DNA of 64,000 nt from Geothrix limicola (lineage in GTDB: Bacteria; Acidobacteriota; Holophagae; Holophagales; Holophagaceae): assembly GCF_030268085.1 (NCBI RefSeq), contig NZ_BSDE01000007.1, positions 124,001 through 188,000 on the forward strand, given 5' to 3'. Position 1 is the first letter of the stretch. Every line of letters starts with the position of its first letter. The translations under genes were made by a program, and so were the position numbers. The notes beneath the pieces were generated by a model. The model made no database searches, was not told where the DNA came from, and saw nothing but the letters and a program-made list of their open reading frames with translations. This document shows, one piece after another, positions 51,401 through 60,970 of this stretch.

Positions 51401-53632
51401 ATGAAGGCAAGATGGTGGCTGGTACTGCTGGTGCTCCTGGCAGGTTTCGGGGTGCTGGGGTTGGGCGGGCGGCAGATCGCCCAGAACGCGCCTCCGATTC
51501 CGCAACGCGTGGTTGCGGAGGATGGGACGGTCCTGGTGGGCCCGGGCCAGATCCTCGAAGGCCAGGTCAGCTATCTGGGCCACGGCGGCCAGCACATCGG
51601 TTCCATCTGGGGTCACGGGTCCTACCTGGCGCCGGACTGGACCGCCAAGGCGCTGCACCAGTGGGCCTCCCACACCCTTGACGGCGTGAAGGGGCAGGGC
51701 GGATCCCTGGCAGATGCCAAGGCCAATACTTTGTCTACATTTCAGAACTTCAGGTATGAATCATCCACCGGGACTCTGACCCTCGGCGCCGCTCAGGCGG
51801 CCGCCTACCTGAAGACCCGGGCGGAGCTGATGAAGATCGTGGTGGAGGGCGACAAGGGCGCCGCCATTCCGGCCCGCTGGATCCCCACCGTCCAGGAAGG
51901 CGAGCGCGTGGCGGACTTCTGGCTGTGGACGGCCTGGGCCGCCGCCGCGCGCCGTCCCGGCTCGGAGGTGAGCTTCACCCAGAACTGGCCTCAGGAGCCC
52001 CTGGTGGGCAACACCATCACGCCCATCAGCCACCTCTGGAGCATTCTCTCGATCATCCTGCTGATCCTGGGCGTGGGCCTGATGATCTGGCACCACGCGA
52101 AGCAGCCCGCGGAGGAATTCCCCGATCCCAAGGCCATCCCGGCGGCTCCGGCGACGCCCAGTCAGCGCTGGTCGGCCATCTACTTCGCCGTGGCCATGGC
52201 CCTCTTCCTCGTGCAGATCGGCATGGGCGTCCTGACGGCCCACGACGCCGTGGAAGGCAACGGCCTCTACGGTCTGGATCTCTCGCACATCCTGCCTTAC
52301 GCAGCCTCCCGCACCTGGCACCTGCAGCTGGCCGTCTTCTGGATCGCCACCTGCTGGCTGGCGACGGGCCTCTACCTGGGCCCCAAGCTCAGCGCCAAGG
52401 AACCCAAGGGCCAGTGGCTCGGCGTGGCGGGCCTGCTCGCGGCGCTGGTGGTGGTGGTGGTCGGTGCGCTGGTCGGCGCCCACCAAGCCATCGTGGGCAA
52501 GCTGTCGGGCTCGTTCATGCTGGGCCATCAGGGCTATGAATACGTCGAACTGGGCCGCCTCTGGCAGATCCTGCTGACGGTCGGCATGGTCATCTGGCTG
52601 GTGCTGGTGCTGCGCGCGCTCATCCCTGCGCTGAAGGGCGAACGGGGCCGCCTGGGTCTGCTCAAGCTCTTCGTGCTGTCGGCCATCGCCATCCCGCTCT
52701 TCTACTCCGCGGGCTTCATGTACACCCGCGAGACCCACGTCGCCATGGCCGAATACTGGCGCTGGTGGGTGGTCCACCTCTGGGTGGAGGGCTTCTTCGA
52801 AGTCTTCGCCACCGTCGCCATCGCGCTGCTTTCCACGCGCATGGGCCTGCTGCGCGAGAGCACCGCGCTGCGCGCCGTGAGCACCTCCATGGGCCTCTTC
52901 CTCGGTAGCGGCGTCATCGGCACCTTCCATCACCTCTACTACACCGGTTCCCCCGCCTCGATTTCCGCCCTGGGCTCGGTGTTCAGTGCCCTTGAGATCG
53001 TGCCCCTCACCATCGTGGGCTTCGAGATCGTGCAGAGCCTCAAGGCCGGCCGCGCCATCGGCAGCGGCTACGAATGGCCCTTCAAGTTCTTCGCGGCGGT
53101 CTGCTTCTGGAACCTGCTGGGCGCCGGTGTCTTCGGCATGCTCATCAACCCGCCTTCCGTGCTCTACTTCGGCCAGGGCCTCAACACCACGCCCATCCAC
53201 AGCCACGCCGCGCTCTTCGGGGTCTACGGCTTCCTCGCCATCTCGCTCATGCTCTTCGCCCTGCGCGGCATGACGCCGGACAAGGCCTGGGACGAGAAGT
53301 GGCTGAAGGTCGGCTTCTGGGGCCTGAACATCGGCCTGGTGCTCATGCTGGTGTTCTCGCTGATCCCCAGCGGCTTCTACCAGATGGCCCAGAGCCTCGA
53401 GCACGGCACCTGGTATGCCCGCAGCGCCGAGGTGGTGCAGTCACCCCTCATGCGCACCTTCACCTGGCTGCGCATGCCCGGTGACGTCCTCTTCGGCATC
53501 GGCGCCCTCGCCGTCATCCTCTTCACCTTCAAGGCCGTCATCGGCGCCTGGGGCTGGAGATCCGCCGAGGAAGCGCTTCCCGCCCGGGAAAGCGTGGACC
53601 AGGCTCCCGCCTTTGCGGTGGCCGAAGACTGA
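51401..53632 (+). CDS. norZ: Quinol-dependent nitric oxide reductase (qNOR)
   Basis: This 743-aa single-subunit membrane enzyme reduces 2 NO to N2O with electrons from quinol. The N-terminal quinol-type extension (GHGSYLAPDWTAKALHQWAS) replaces the NorC cytochrome domain and has no CxxCH. The heme-copper core has the conserved histidines in SHILPYAASRTWHLQL, HLWVEGFFEVFATVA, SGVIGTFHHLYYTG (the FeB/heme region) and TTPIHSHAALFGVYG. About 14 membrane segments. GGAGG precedes ATG 51401. It serves NO detoxification or denitrification; there is no norR, nirK or nosZ in the window. Confidence 0.95.
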   Translation: MKARWWLVLLVLLAGFGVLGLGGRQIAQNAPPIPQRVVAEDGTVLVGPGQILEGQVSYLGHGGQHIGSIWGHGSYLAPDWTAKALHQWASHTLDGVKGQGGSLADAKANTLSTFQNFRYESSTGTLTLGAAQAAAYLKTRAELMKIVVEGDKGAAIPARWIPTVQEGERVADFWLWTAWAAAARRPGSEVSFTQNWPQEPLVGNTITPISHLWSILSIILLILGVGLMIWHHAKQPAEEFPDPKAIPAAPATPSQRWSAIYFAVAMALFLVQIGMGVLTAHDAVEGNGLYGLDLSHILPYAASRTWHLQLAVFWIATCWLATGLYLGPKLSAKEPKGQWLGVAGLLAALVVVVVGALVGAHQAIVGKLSGSFMLGHQGYEYVELGRLWQILLTVGMVIWLVLVLRALIPALKGERGRLGLLKLFVLSAIAIPLFYSAGFMYTRETHVAMAEYWRWWVVHLWVEGFFEVFATVAIALLSTRMGLLRESTALRAVSTSMGLFLGSGVIGTFHHLYYTGSPASISALGSVFSALEIVPLTIVGFEIVQSLKAGRAIGSGYEWPFKFFAAVCFWNLLGAGVFGMLINPPSVLYFGQGLNTTPIHSHAALFGVYGFLAISLMLFALRGMTPDKAWDEKWLKVGFWGLNIGLVLMLVFSLIPSGFYQMAQSLEHGTWYARSAEVVQSPLMRTFTWLRMPGDVLFGIGALAVILFTFKAVIGAWGWRSAEEALPARESVDQAPAFAVAED

Positions 53633-53651
53633 TCCTGCAAGACTCTGACCA

Positions 53652-53686
53652 GGCCCCCGTTGCGAAACGGGGGCCTTGTTCTGTCT
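53652..53686 (+). terminator. Terminator of norZ
   Basis: A perfect stem GGCCCCCGTT/AACGGGGGCC with a GCGA loop, followed by TTGTTCTGTCT. Confidence 0.85.
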
Positions 53687-53745
53687 GCCCGTATTGCAGG
53701 GGACCAGCCAAAAGAACTAACCGGGCTACCCGCCATTCGGTCACG

Positions 53746-53773
53746 TTGACATCCAATCTCAAAAAATTAAGTT
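53746..53773 (+). promoter_or_regulatory. Promoter of the small secreted-protein pair
   Basis: TTGACA (53746-53751), a 16-bp spacer and TAAGTT (53768-53773). The predicted start is at the foot of the hairpin CCTCGCC-TCAT-GGCGAGG (53779-53796); a second hairpin GCGGAG/CTCCGC lies at 53811-53827, just before the ribosome site. Confidence 0.6.
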
Positions 53774-53846
53774 TGGGACCTCGCCTCATGGCGAGGCCTT
53801 CCAACCCCTCGCGGAGTGGAGCTCCGCTTGAATCAGGAGGTGGTCC

Positions 53847-54140
53847 ATGTTGAAGTCCGCGTTTGTTTTCGTCCTGTCTATGGCAGCTTCGGCACCCGCG
53901 CTCTTGGCGATCTCCCCGGCCCCGATCCCGGTGGCCGATGGAGATGAAATGAAGACGATCTGCCCTGTCACGGGGAAGGCCATCCCTCCAGGGAAAGGCA
54001 CCAAGGTCACGGTCCGGGGCCAGGAATATACCGTGATCGATAAGGCCGCCGCAGACAAACTTGCGGCGAACCCGGACCTTTTCCTGAACCCTGATGGGAC
54101 GCCGAAGAACGCCGAGAAAAAGGAGCCGAAGCCCTACTAG
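53847..54140 (+). CDS. Small secreted protein with CPVTG motif (paralogue 1)
   Basis: This 97-aa protein has a signal peptide (MLKSAFVFVLSMAASAPA). The mature core carries one cysteine (ICPVTGKAIPPGKGTKVTVR), then GQEYTVIDKAAADKLAANPD and a DPDG-like tail, NPDGTPKNAEKKE. The CPVTG segment looks like YHS/TRASH-type metal-binding proteins. AGGAGG precedes ATG 53847. The next gene is a diverged copy. Function unknown. Confidence 0.75.
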   Translation: MLKSAFVFVLSMAASAPALLAISPAPIPVADGDEMKTICPVTGKAIPPGKGTKVTVRGQEYTVIDKAAADKLAANPDLFLNPDGTPKNAEKKEPKPY

Positions 54141-54210
54141 CCACTGGCCACCAGTCAGGACCCTCAACCATTCGAAGCTGAGGCAATCCACGTGAACGAG
54201 GGAGGTCCCC

Positions 54211-54648
54211 ATGCTCATGTCGGCATTCACAGCCGTAGTCGTTGTGGCATCCATCCCGGTTTCGGCTCCGACGCTTCCGCCGGCTCCGGCAGCGCCGCCG
54301 GGGATTCTGGCGATCCTGGGGAGCGAAGAATCCACGCATGTGTGCCCGGTCTGCGGGGGCATCATTCCTTTTGGCAAAGGCAGCAAGGTCGTGGTTCGAG
54401 GCCGCGAATACGCGGTGGATGACGGTGCCTGCGGTGAGGCCCTGGCCGCCAATCCGGACAAGTACCTGGACCCCGACGGCACTCCGAAAAACGCCAAAAA
54501 GAAGGATGGTGCCCCTCCTAGGTCCTTCGAACCTGGCCCAATCGCTCGGAGCGGCCCGGCCGAACGGCGAGGGGCCGATCCCCGGATGTCGGTCCCTCCA
54601 AATCCGCCAGGAGACCGCAGATGGGTCAGATGTAATCGTGGAATCTGA
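54211..54648 (+). CDS. Small secreted protein with CPVCG motif (paralogue 2, altered C-terminus)
   Basis: This 145-aa protein is similar to its upstream neighbour over residues 30-98: HVCPVCGGIIPFGKGSKVVV, RGREYAVDD and ANPDKYLDPDGTPKNAKKK. It has C45 and C48 (CxxC) plus C74 instead of one Cys, suggesting real metal or disulfide chemistry. After residue 98 a 47-residue Pro/Arg-rich tail unlike the paralogue begins. A 1-nt difference against copy 1 removes the equivalent TAG, so the tail is probably translated former non-coding DNA. A GGGAGG site lies upstream. Confidence 0.7.
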   Translation: MLMSAFTAVVVVASIPVSAPTLPPAPAAPPGILAILGSEESTHVCPVCGGIIPFGKGSKVVVRGREYAVDDGACGEALAANPDKYLDPDGTPKNAKKKDGAPPRSFEPGPIARSGPAERRGADPRMSVPPNPPGDRRWVRCNRGI

Positions 54649-54783
54649 ATGTCACGATAGGGATGGGCGTGGGGACGCCAACCGCTGGGCCCCGCGGGAG
54701 TCCCGAATTCATGCCCATCCCCTGCCTTCAACCGATCACAACAGGACGCCACCCCAGGACGGGGCCGAACCCGGCGAGGCCCC

Positions 54784-55923
54784 TTGCCTGAGCGTGCCCC
54801 CATCTCCAAGCTGCCCTTCCTCGGCGGCGGTACCCTCGGTGACACGCTGAAGGGGTCGGCCTTGGCGCAGGCCCTCGACGAGATGGCTGAGCGCAAGGCC
54901 TTCCTGATGGTGGCGACGCCCTACCTGTCCTTCCCGGCGCGCCTGCTGGCCTGGCAATCCGGAGAGGTGCGGCTGCGGGCGAACCAGACCCGGGAATTCC
55001 TGCTGAGGACCCTGCCGGACCAGGGGTTCCGCCTGCGCATCCCCTGGGGGCTGGGCATCGCGGCCGCATCCACGCGGCTGCTGGGCGTAGAGGAGGTCGA
55101 AGGCAGGCGGGTGCTTTGTGTGCAGGCCCCGGATCGCTTCGTGGAGGACGAGCCCCGACGGGCCTTTCGCGTGACCAAGACGGGCCAATCGAGGGCCGTC
55201 ATCAATCCGGGCGGGGATCTCCTCCTGAGGGCCAACCTGGACAACCTCAGCGCCGTAGGGGCCTGCTTCTTCGTCACCGAGCCCATGCCGTCCGAAGGGC
55301 TCATCGTTAACCGCCCTCTCCGCCTTTCCATGGTGCTCGACCAGGGGCCCGCCCTGGATCTGGAGGGGCGCCTGGTCCACATGGACGGTCAGCTGCTGGG
55401 CGTGGCCTTCGAACCGCCACCCTCCACCGTCACGGCTGCTGCCCTCGAGGCCTGGCTTCAACCACGGGTGGAAGAAGCCCGGCGCCAATGGGAGAACCGC
55501 GCCGCCCTGCGGGCCATGGCCGAGCAGGCGGCCCGGCCCCGCAGCCAGCCCGAGGGCGCGCTGCTCCTGGCCCGGGATCCGGCCCTCCTCACCCAACTGG
55601 GGGACATCCTGGGCGAACGGCTGCCCATCCGCGCCTGTGGTCTCGCCCTGGCTCCGCTCAGGGAAGCCCTGGAAACGCCGCCCCAGGTGGTCATCGTGCC
55701 CTGGACCGGGGGCGGGGTGCAGGCCCGTCATACGCTCCGGAACCTGGCCGAGGCCTTCCCCGCCGGCACGCCCATCGTCGTGCTGGGTCTGGGGGGCGAT
55801 TACGGCGGCCGAGAGCTGGCCCTGGAACTCAAACAGGCGACCTTCGTGGCCTGGCCCACGGCCCAGGGCGCCTTCTTCGCCCGGCTGCTGGAAGGGCTGA
55901 TCCGCAGGGCCTGGGGAGCCTGA
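54784..55923 (+). CDS. PilZ-domain protein (YcgR-like) with C-terminal regulatory domain
   Basis: This 379-aa protein has an N-terminal YcgR-N-like half (LLRANQTREFLLRTLPDQGF) and a PilZ motif for c-di-GMP: RRAFRV and, after an insert, NLSAVGACFF (the D/NxSxxG part, with Asn replacing Asp). A C-terminal alpha/beta segment (GGGVQARHTLRNLAEAFPAG; IVVLGLGGDYGG) resembles a receiver or flavodoxin fold. The start is TTG 54784, with GAGG upstream. It would act as a c-di-GMP effector, perhaps for motility. Confidence 0.72.
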   Translation: MPERAPISKLPFLGGGTLGDTLKGSALAQALDEMAERKAFLMVATPYLSFPARLLAWQSGEVRLRANQTREFLLRTLPDQGFRLRIPWGLGIAAASTRLLGVEEVEGRRVLCVQAPDRFVEDEPRRAFRVTKTGQSRAVINPGGDLLLRANLDNLSAVGACFFVTEPMPSEGLIVNRPLRLSMVLDQGPALDLEGRLVHMDGQLLGVAFEPPPSTVTAAALEAWLQPRVEEARRQWENRAALRAMAEQAARPRSQPEGALLLARDPALLTQLGDILGERLPIRACGLALAPLREALETPPQVVIVPWTGGGVQARHTLRNLAEAFPAGTPIVVLGLGGDYGGRELALELKQATFVAWPTAQGAFFARLLEGLIRRAWGA

Positions 55924-55935
55924 GGGTGGCCTCGT

Positions 55936-58686
55936 CTAGCCGCTGTTGCGCAGGCCCGCCGCGATGCCGTTGATGGACAGCAGGAGGCACCGTTCGATGC
56001 GCTCGTCGGTCTCTCCGGTGCGGAAGCGGCGCATCAGCTCCACCTGCAGATGGTTCATGGGGTCGAGGTAGGGGAACCGGTGCCGGATGGATCGCTGCAG
56101 GGAGGGGTTGTCCTCAAGCAGCTCGGCTTGACCCGTGATGGCCTTCAGAGCCTCGACGGAGGCTTCGCATTCCGACTGGATCCGACCGAAGATGCGGTGC
56201 CTCAGGTCGGGGTCGCCCACCAGGTCCGCGTAGCGCGAGGCGATGGCCAGATCCACCTTGGCCAGCACCATGTCCATGTTCGAAAGCAGGCTCTGGAAAT
56301 AGGGCCACCGCGCGTGCATCTCCTTGAGCAGGGACAACCCCGCGTCGCCTCGCCTTTCCAAGAAAGACTGTACGGCCGAACCGAAGCCGTACCAGCCCGG
56401 CAGCATCACGCGGCATTGGCTCCAGCTGAACACCCAGGGGATCGCCCGCAGGTCCGTGATGCTGCGCCCGGCCTTCCGGCTGGCGGGCCTCGAGCCGATG
56501 TTGAGGCGGGCGATCTCGGCGATGGGCGTGGATTCCCAAAAGAACCGCTCGAAGCCTTCGGTTCCGTAGACGAGGTCGCGGTAGGCGCGGCAGGCCGCCT
56601 CGGATAAGTAATCCATGGCTTCGGTGAACCGGGGATCCGCGCCGGCATCCTGATGGACAGGCAGGCTTGCTTCTAGCGTGGCGGCCACCAACACTTCGAG
56701 GTTCCGGCGGGCCACGGCGGGGTGGCCGTACTTCGCGGCGATCACCTCGCCCTGCTCGGTGAGCCGGATCTGGCCATTCACGGCACCCGGGGGCTGGGCG
56801 AGGATGGCTTCGTAGGCGGGGCCGCCACCCCGCCCCACGGAACCGCCGCGCCCATGGAAGAGGCGCAGGCGGACACCATGATTCCGGGCGACCTCCACCA
56901 GCCGCAGTTCAGCCTTGTAGAGCTCCCAGCGGGAGGTGAGGAAGCCGCCGTCCTTGTTGCTGTCCGAGTAGCCGACCATCACTTCCTGGATGTCTCCCCG
57001 GCCCTGGAGCAGGCGCCGGTAGAGGGGCAAGCTGAACAGCGCGTCCATGATGTCGCCGGAGCGCTGAAGATCCTCGATGGTTTCGAAAAGGGGGATCAGA
57101 TTGATGTCGAGGCGGCCTTCCGCGGGCCGGAGGAGCCCGGCCTCACGCAGCAGCACGGCGGCTTCCAGCAGGTCCGACACGCCTTCCGTATGGCTGATGA
57201 TGCAGCTGGGCAGAGCCTCGACGCCCAGGCGCTGCTGCGCGTCGGCCGCCGCATGGAAGAGGGCCAGCTCCTGGCGGGTTTCATCGGTGTAGGTGAGATA
57301 GGGCGAGGCGAGGGGGCGCGGGCTTTCCAGTTCGGCGGCGAGGGCTGCGATGCGCCCGGATTCGTCGAGGGATCCGTAGGCCGAGCCGGGTCGCACAGCT
57401 TCGAGTAGCTCGGCCACCACGCGGCCCTGGACCTCGGAAGCCTGGCGCAGATCGATGGGCGCGAGATGGAAGCCGAAGACGGACACCGTGCGCCGCAGGT
57501 CCCGCAGGCGGCCCCGGGCGAGGCGGCGGCCCCCGTGATCGCGCAGGGACCGGTCCAGCACATCCAGGTCCGACTTCAGTTCGGCGGGGCTGCCGTAGGC
57601 GGCTTGGACCTCGGGCTTCGCGTCGCCTTCCGCACCCACCAGCTTCGTGCGGGTGGCCGATAGCCTCTGGAAGATCAGGCTGAGGGCGCGCCGGTAGGCC
57701 TCGTCCGCGCGCTGCGGGGCCTGGTCCGGGGCAGTCGCGGCCAGATCGAGCAGGTCCTGCGAGGCGCGGGAAACCTGGAGGCTGAGGGATAATTCCTCGC
57801 CGAGGGTCTGGGTCTCCTTCAGCAGGAAATCGAGGATGGTGCGCGACTGCATGCGCAGGGTTTGTCCGAGCACCTCTGCGGTGACGAAGGGATTGCCATC
57901 GCGATCTCCCCCGATCCAGCTGCCCACCTGGAAGAAGGGTGGCAGCTCGGCGTCGCCCCAGGCCGGATCGAGGCCGAGGCGGTCCTCCAGATCCGCATAG
58001 AGCGCCGGCACCTGGTGCAGGAAGGTGCGGCCGAAATAGGAAAGGGCGTTGGACACCTCGTCGGTGACCGCGGGGCGCTGGGGGCGCAACATGCGCGTCT
58101 GCCAGAGCAGCAGCACCTGGCGCTGCAGGTGCTCTTCGCGCAGGGCGGCCTCGCGCGGGGTCGAGGCGCTGCGATCGCGCTCGTCCAGCAGCCGCGCGAT
58201 CTCCATCTGGGCGTTCAGGATGCTCTTGCGCTGCACCTCGGTGGGATGGGCGGTGAGCACCGGCCGCACCTGGGCGCCGGAGAAGAAGGCCCGCAGCCCC
58301 TTCGCGCCGAGCCCCGCCTCGGCGGAACGGGCCAGGGCGTGGCCCAGGGAACTGGGCCTGGGCGCGCTCTGCCCCATGCGGTGGGCGCGGGAACGGCGGA
58401 TGTGGTGCTGGTCTTCCGCCAGGTTGGCGAGCTGGGAGAAGTAGCTGAAGGCGCGCACCACCAGCGTGGCGCGGCCCGGACTCAGGTCCTTCAGGATCGC
58501 GCGGAGCTCCTCGCCCGCCCCGGAATCCATGGCGCGGTGGAAGCGGACGCCGCTCTGGCGGATCCGTTCGATGAGCTGGAAGGTCTCCTCGCCCTCCTGC
58601 TCCCGCACGGTGTCGCCCAGCACCCGGCCCAGCAGCCGGATATCTTCCCTCAGGGGCAAGTCCTTGTCGGCGAGGGCGAGGTCCAT
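55936..58686 (-). CDS. ppc: Phosphoenolpyruvate carboxylase
   Basis: This 916-aa enzyme carboxylates PEP with bicarbonate to oxaloacetate, refilling the TCA cycle. The active-site motifs are intact: LTAHPTEVQRKSIL (catalytic His), WIGGDRDGNPFVTAEV, VGYSDSNKDGGFLTS and FHGRGGSVGRGGGPAY. It ends INGIAAGLRNSG, the family C-terminus. The start is ATG 58686 with AAGGA upstream. Together with korAB it points to active anaplerosis. Confidence 0.95.
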   Translation of the reverse strand: MDLALADKDLPLREDIRLLGRVLGDTVREQEGEETFQLIERIRQSGVRFHRAMDSGAGEELRAILKDLSPGRATLVVRAFSYFSQLANLAEDQHHIRRSRAHRMGQSAPRPSSLGHALARSAEAGLGAKGLRAFFSGAQVRPVLTAHPTEVQRKSILNAQMEIARLLDERDRSASTPREAALREEHLQRQVLLLWQTRMLRPQRPAVTDEVSNALSYFGRTFLHQVPALYADLEDRLGLDPAWGDAELPPFFQVGSWIGGDRDGNPFVTAEVLGQTLRMQSRTILDFLLKETQTLGEELSLSLQVSRASQDLLDLAATAPDQAPQRADEAYRRALSLIFQRLSATRTKLVGAEGDAKPEVQAAYGSPAELKSDLDVLDRSLRDHGGRRLARGRLRDLRRTVSVFGFHLAPIDLRQASEVQGRVVAELLEAVRPGSAYGSLDESGRIAALAAELESPRPLASPYLTYTDETRQELALFHAAADAQQRLGVEALPSCIISHTEGVSDLLEAAVLLREAGLLRPAEGRLDINLIPLFETIEDLQRSGDIMDALFSLPLYRRLLQGRGDIQEVMVGYSDSNKDGGFLTSRWELYKAELRLVEVARNHGVRLRLFHGRGGSVGRGGGPAYEAILAQPPGAVNGQIRLTEQGEVIAAKYGHPAVARRNLEVLVAATLEASLPVHQDAGADPRFTEAMDYLSEAACRAYRDLVYGTEGFERFFWESTPIAEIARLNIGSRPASRKAGRSITDLRAIPWVFSWSQCRVMLPGWYGFGSAVQSFLERRGDAGLSLLKEMHARWPYFQSLLSNMDMVLAKVDLAIASRYADLVGDPDLRHRIFGRIQSECEASVEALKAITGQAELLEDNPSLQRSIRHRFPYLDPMNHLQVELMRRFRTGETDERIERCLLLSINGIAAGLRNSG

Positions 58687-58877
58687 GGGCGATTCCTTGA
58701 TGAAGCAATGAAAGATCAAGCCTCCCGCCAGATTAAGGGAAATCGGGCATCGGAATCATGCCGATGTGGGTTCATGCGCCCGGATTCTTGCGGTGCGAAC
58801 CGGGCACCAGGAGGAGAAGGTCTTGAAGGGCCGCTGCCCCTGGCAAAAGCCGATGTCTCCTTCTCGAAATTTCACAT

Positions 58878-58904
58878 AAGCACGCCCAGCCGAAGGCCGT
58901 GCTT
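58878..58904 (-). terminator. Hairpin at the end of the MCP gene
   Basis: On the minus strand, AAGCACG/CGTGCTT encloses GCC-TTC-GGC, followed by ATGTGAAATTT. The hairpin touches the stop codon. Its tail is only weakly U-rich. Confidence 0.5.
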
Positions 58905-60808
58905 CAGAGACTGAACCGGTTCACGGCCTGGGAGAGATCTTCGGCGAGCCGGGAGAGTTCCATCGCGGTGCGGGAGACTTCGGCCACGGAGCTGGCCAGC
59001 TCCTGTGTGCCCCGGGAATTGACCGTGGTTTCGTCGGCCACGGCCAGCACCTGGTGGGCCGCCTCGGCACTGATGGCGGTCTGCTGATCGGTGGCCTGGC
59101 CGATGGCGGTGATCAGGTTCGAAATGCTATCGATCTGCGCCTTCATGTCCTGCACGGCTCCGGTGGCGGATTCCGTGGTTCGAAGGCCTTCTTGGACGGC
59201 TGAATCGCTGCGCTCGATCAAGGTGCTGATCTCCCGGGCGGCCGTGGCGGACCGCTCGGCCAGCTTGCGCACTTCTTCGGCCACCACGGCGAAGCCTTTG
59301 CCCTGGGCGCCAGCCTTGGCGGCCTCGATGGCCGCGTTCAGGGAAAGCAGGTTGGTCTGCCGGGCGATGTCCTGGATCAATCGCACCGCTTCCACCACTT
59401 CGTTGGTGGACGTCTGGATTTCATCCATGGCCTTGGCGATGGAGGCGCTGGCCTGTTCACCCAGCCTGGAAGCCTGGCTGGCACTGGTGACCCGGTGGCA
59501 GGCCTGCTGGACATGCCCGGACACCACAGTCACAGAGGAGGACAGGTCGGTGACCGCGGAACGGATGCGACCGGTGCTTTCCTGCACGTGCTGGGCCCCC
59601 TGGGCGATGCCGTGGGTGGTCCGGTTCATCTGTTCGGCCGAGGCGGAAAGCTGTGTGGCCCCGCTCGCCACGCGGTGGGATGCGTCCATCACGGAAACGA
59701 ACACCTCCCTGAACCGGGCCAGGGCCTTGTCCGCGGCCTGGGCGACCCGCTGGAATTCGTCCCGGCTCTCCAGTTCGACGCGGGAGGTCAGGTCACTGTT
59801 CTCCAAGGTGGCCACCAGCTGCGTCAGGGTTTCGTTGACGGAACGGTGGAAGCCGATGAGGAGGTACCCGCAAAGGAGCAATCCGAAGAGGGCCACGCCG
59901 AGGGCAAGTGCCATGCCCTGGGCCTTCACCTGGATCCGGGCGTCCAGCAGGTGGTTCAGGCAGGGGATGGTTTCTTTGAAGAAAGCAGCATTCGATTCGA
60001 AGGCCGCTCCAGCTATGCGATGGAGATCCGCCACTGAAGCCGTGGCCGGCGCCTTGAGGACCTGCTTCTCCAGGAACTCCGTGAACTCGGCCATGGCCTT
60101 GGTGGCGGCTGAGAAGGAAGGGCCCAGAAGCCTGGCCGATTCGGAATTGCTGAACCCTTTGGAGGGATTGAGGTCATCCTCCATGCCGGTTTGGTTGGTG
60201 CGAAGGGAGCCGAGGAGGATGGTGAGCCGCGTGGTTTCTTCTGCGGCAATGGCTTTCCGGGAGAGGATGCCTTCCGCGAGGGCCTGGCACTGGGCGATGG
60301 CGTCGCCCTGCTGGAGCTGCTTGAGAAGCGCCAGGTCCATGATGTAGAAGCTGTCCAGCTGAGGGTCGAGGATCAGTCCCGAAGTGTCGCCGACCTTTGA
60401 TACGGCGCCGAGCACCAGGTTGTTCATGGGTTCCAGGGCCGCCGGATCCAGTCGAGAGCCCCCCTTCTTCCAGGAGGTGACACCTTCCGACCAGGTGGTA
60501 CCCATGGCGAGGGCCGGGCCCAGCTTGGCATCGACGCCATCCATCCGATTCAGGGCCGATTCGAGAGGCCCGGATCCGACCCCGCCCGAACGCAGGCGGG
60601 CGAGGGCCTCGGATACGGCACCCAAGGCCTTCAGATAATCGCTGCCCAGGCGTTCCTGCCGCGCCGAGGCAAGGTCGGCGTTGAGCGTCGTAACCATGCT
60701 GAAGGTATTCCATCCCAGGGCGAGGAACACGACCACACTCACGGCGAGGAATTTCCCCCGGAAACGGAGGCGATGCATGAGGGTCGTAGCTGGTCCGAAC
60801 AGGTTCAT
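58904..60808 (-). CDS. Methyl-accepting chemotaxis protein
   Basis: This 634-aa protein has an N-terminal membrane helix ([19 protein letters not shown]), a long periplasmic helical sensor (about 40-300) with NIT-like features, a second membrane helix ([20 protein letters not shown]), HAMP and the MCP signalling hairpin with tip [20 protein letters not shown]. The ligand is unknown. AGGGGG precedes ATG 60808. Confidence 0.92.
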   Translation of the reverse strand: MNLFGPATTLMHRLRFRGKFLAVSVVVFLALGWNTFSMVTTLNADLASARQERLGSDYLKALGAVSEALARLRSGGVGSGPLESALNRMDGVDAKLGPALAMGTTWSEGVTSWKKGGSRLDPAALEPMNNLVLGAVSKVGDTSGLILDPQLDSFYIMDLALLKQLQQGDAIAQCQALAEGILSRKAIAAEETTRLTILLGSLRTNQTGMEDDLNPSKGFSNSESARLLGPSFSAATKAMAEFTEFLEKQVLKAPATASVADLHRIAGAAFESNAAFFKETIPCLNHLLDARIQVKAQGMALALGVALFGLLLCGYLLIGFHRSVNETLTQLVATLENSDLTSRVELESRDEFQRVAQAADKALARFREVFVSVMDASHRVASGATQLSASAEQMNRTTHGIAQGAQHVQESTGRIRSAVTDLSSSVTVVSGHVQQACHRVTSASQASRLGEQASASIAKAMDEIQTSTNEVVEAVRLIQDIARQTNLLSLNAAIEAAKAGAQGKGFAVVAEEVRKLAERSATAAREISTLIERSDSAVQEGLRTTESATGAVQDMKAQIDSISNLITAIGQATDQQTAISAEAAHQVLAVADETTVNSRGTQELASSVAEVSRTAMELSRLAEDLSQAVNRFSL

Positions 60809-60970
60809 GGAACCCCCTTCACAGGCCCTATCAGGGAAATCCGTTGGACAGATTTTTTTTGATCGGGAGATGGGGCTTCCGGGTGAAATCCGGAGACCTT
60901 TCGGACTGGCATCCGCGCCTGGGAAAGCGGTGTCTTCCAGGTTAGGTCGACCGCCAGAGGTGAAAAGGGC

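Noticed and set aside
54650-54715. c-di-GMP (GEMM-I) riboswitch before the PilZ gene, suggested by GTCACGATAGGG and GGGGACGCCAACC
   Set aside because: The GACGC block pairs with the preceding GGCGT as a simple hairpin, so the conserved P1b/P2 layout of GEMM cannot form.
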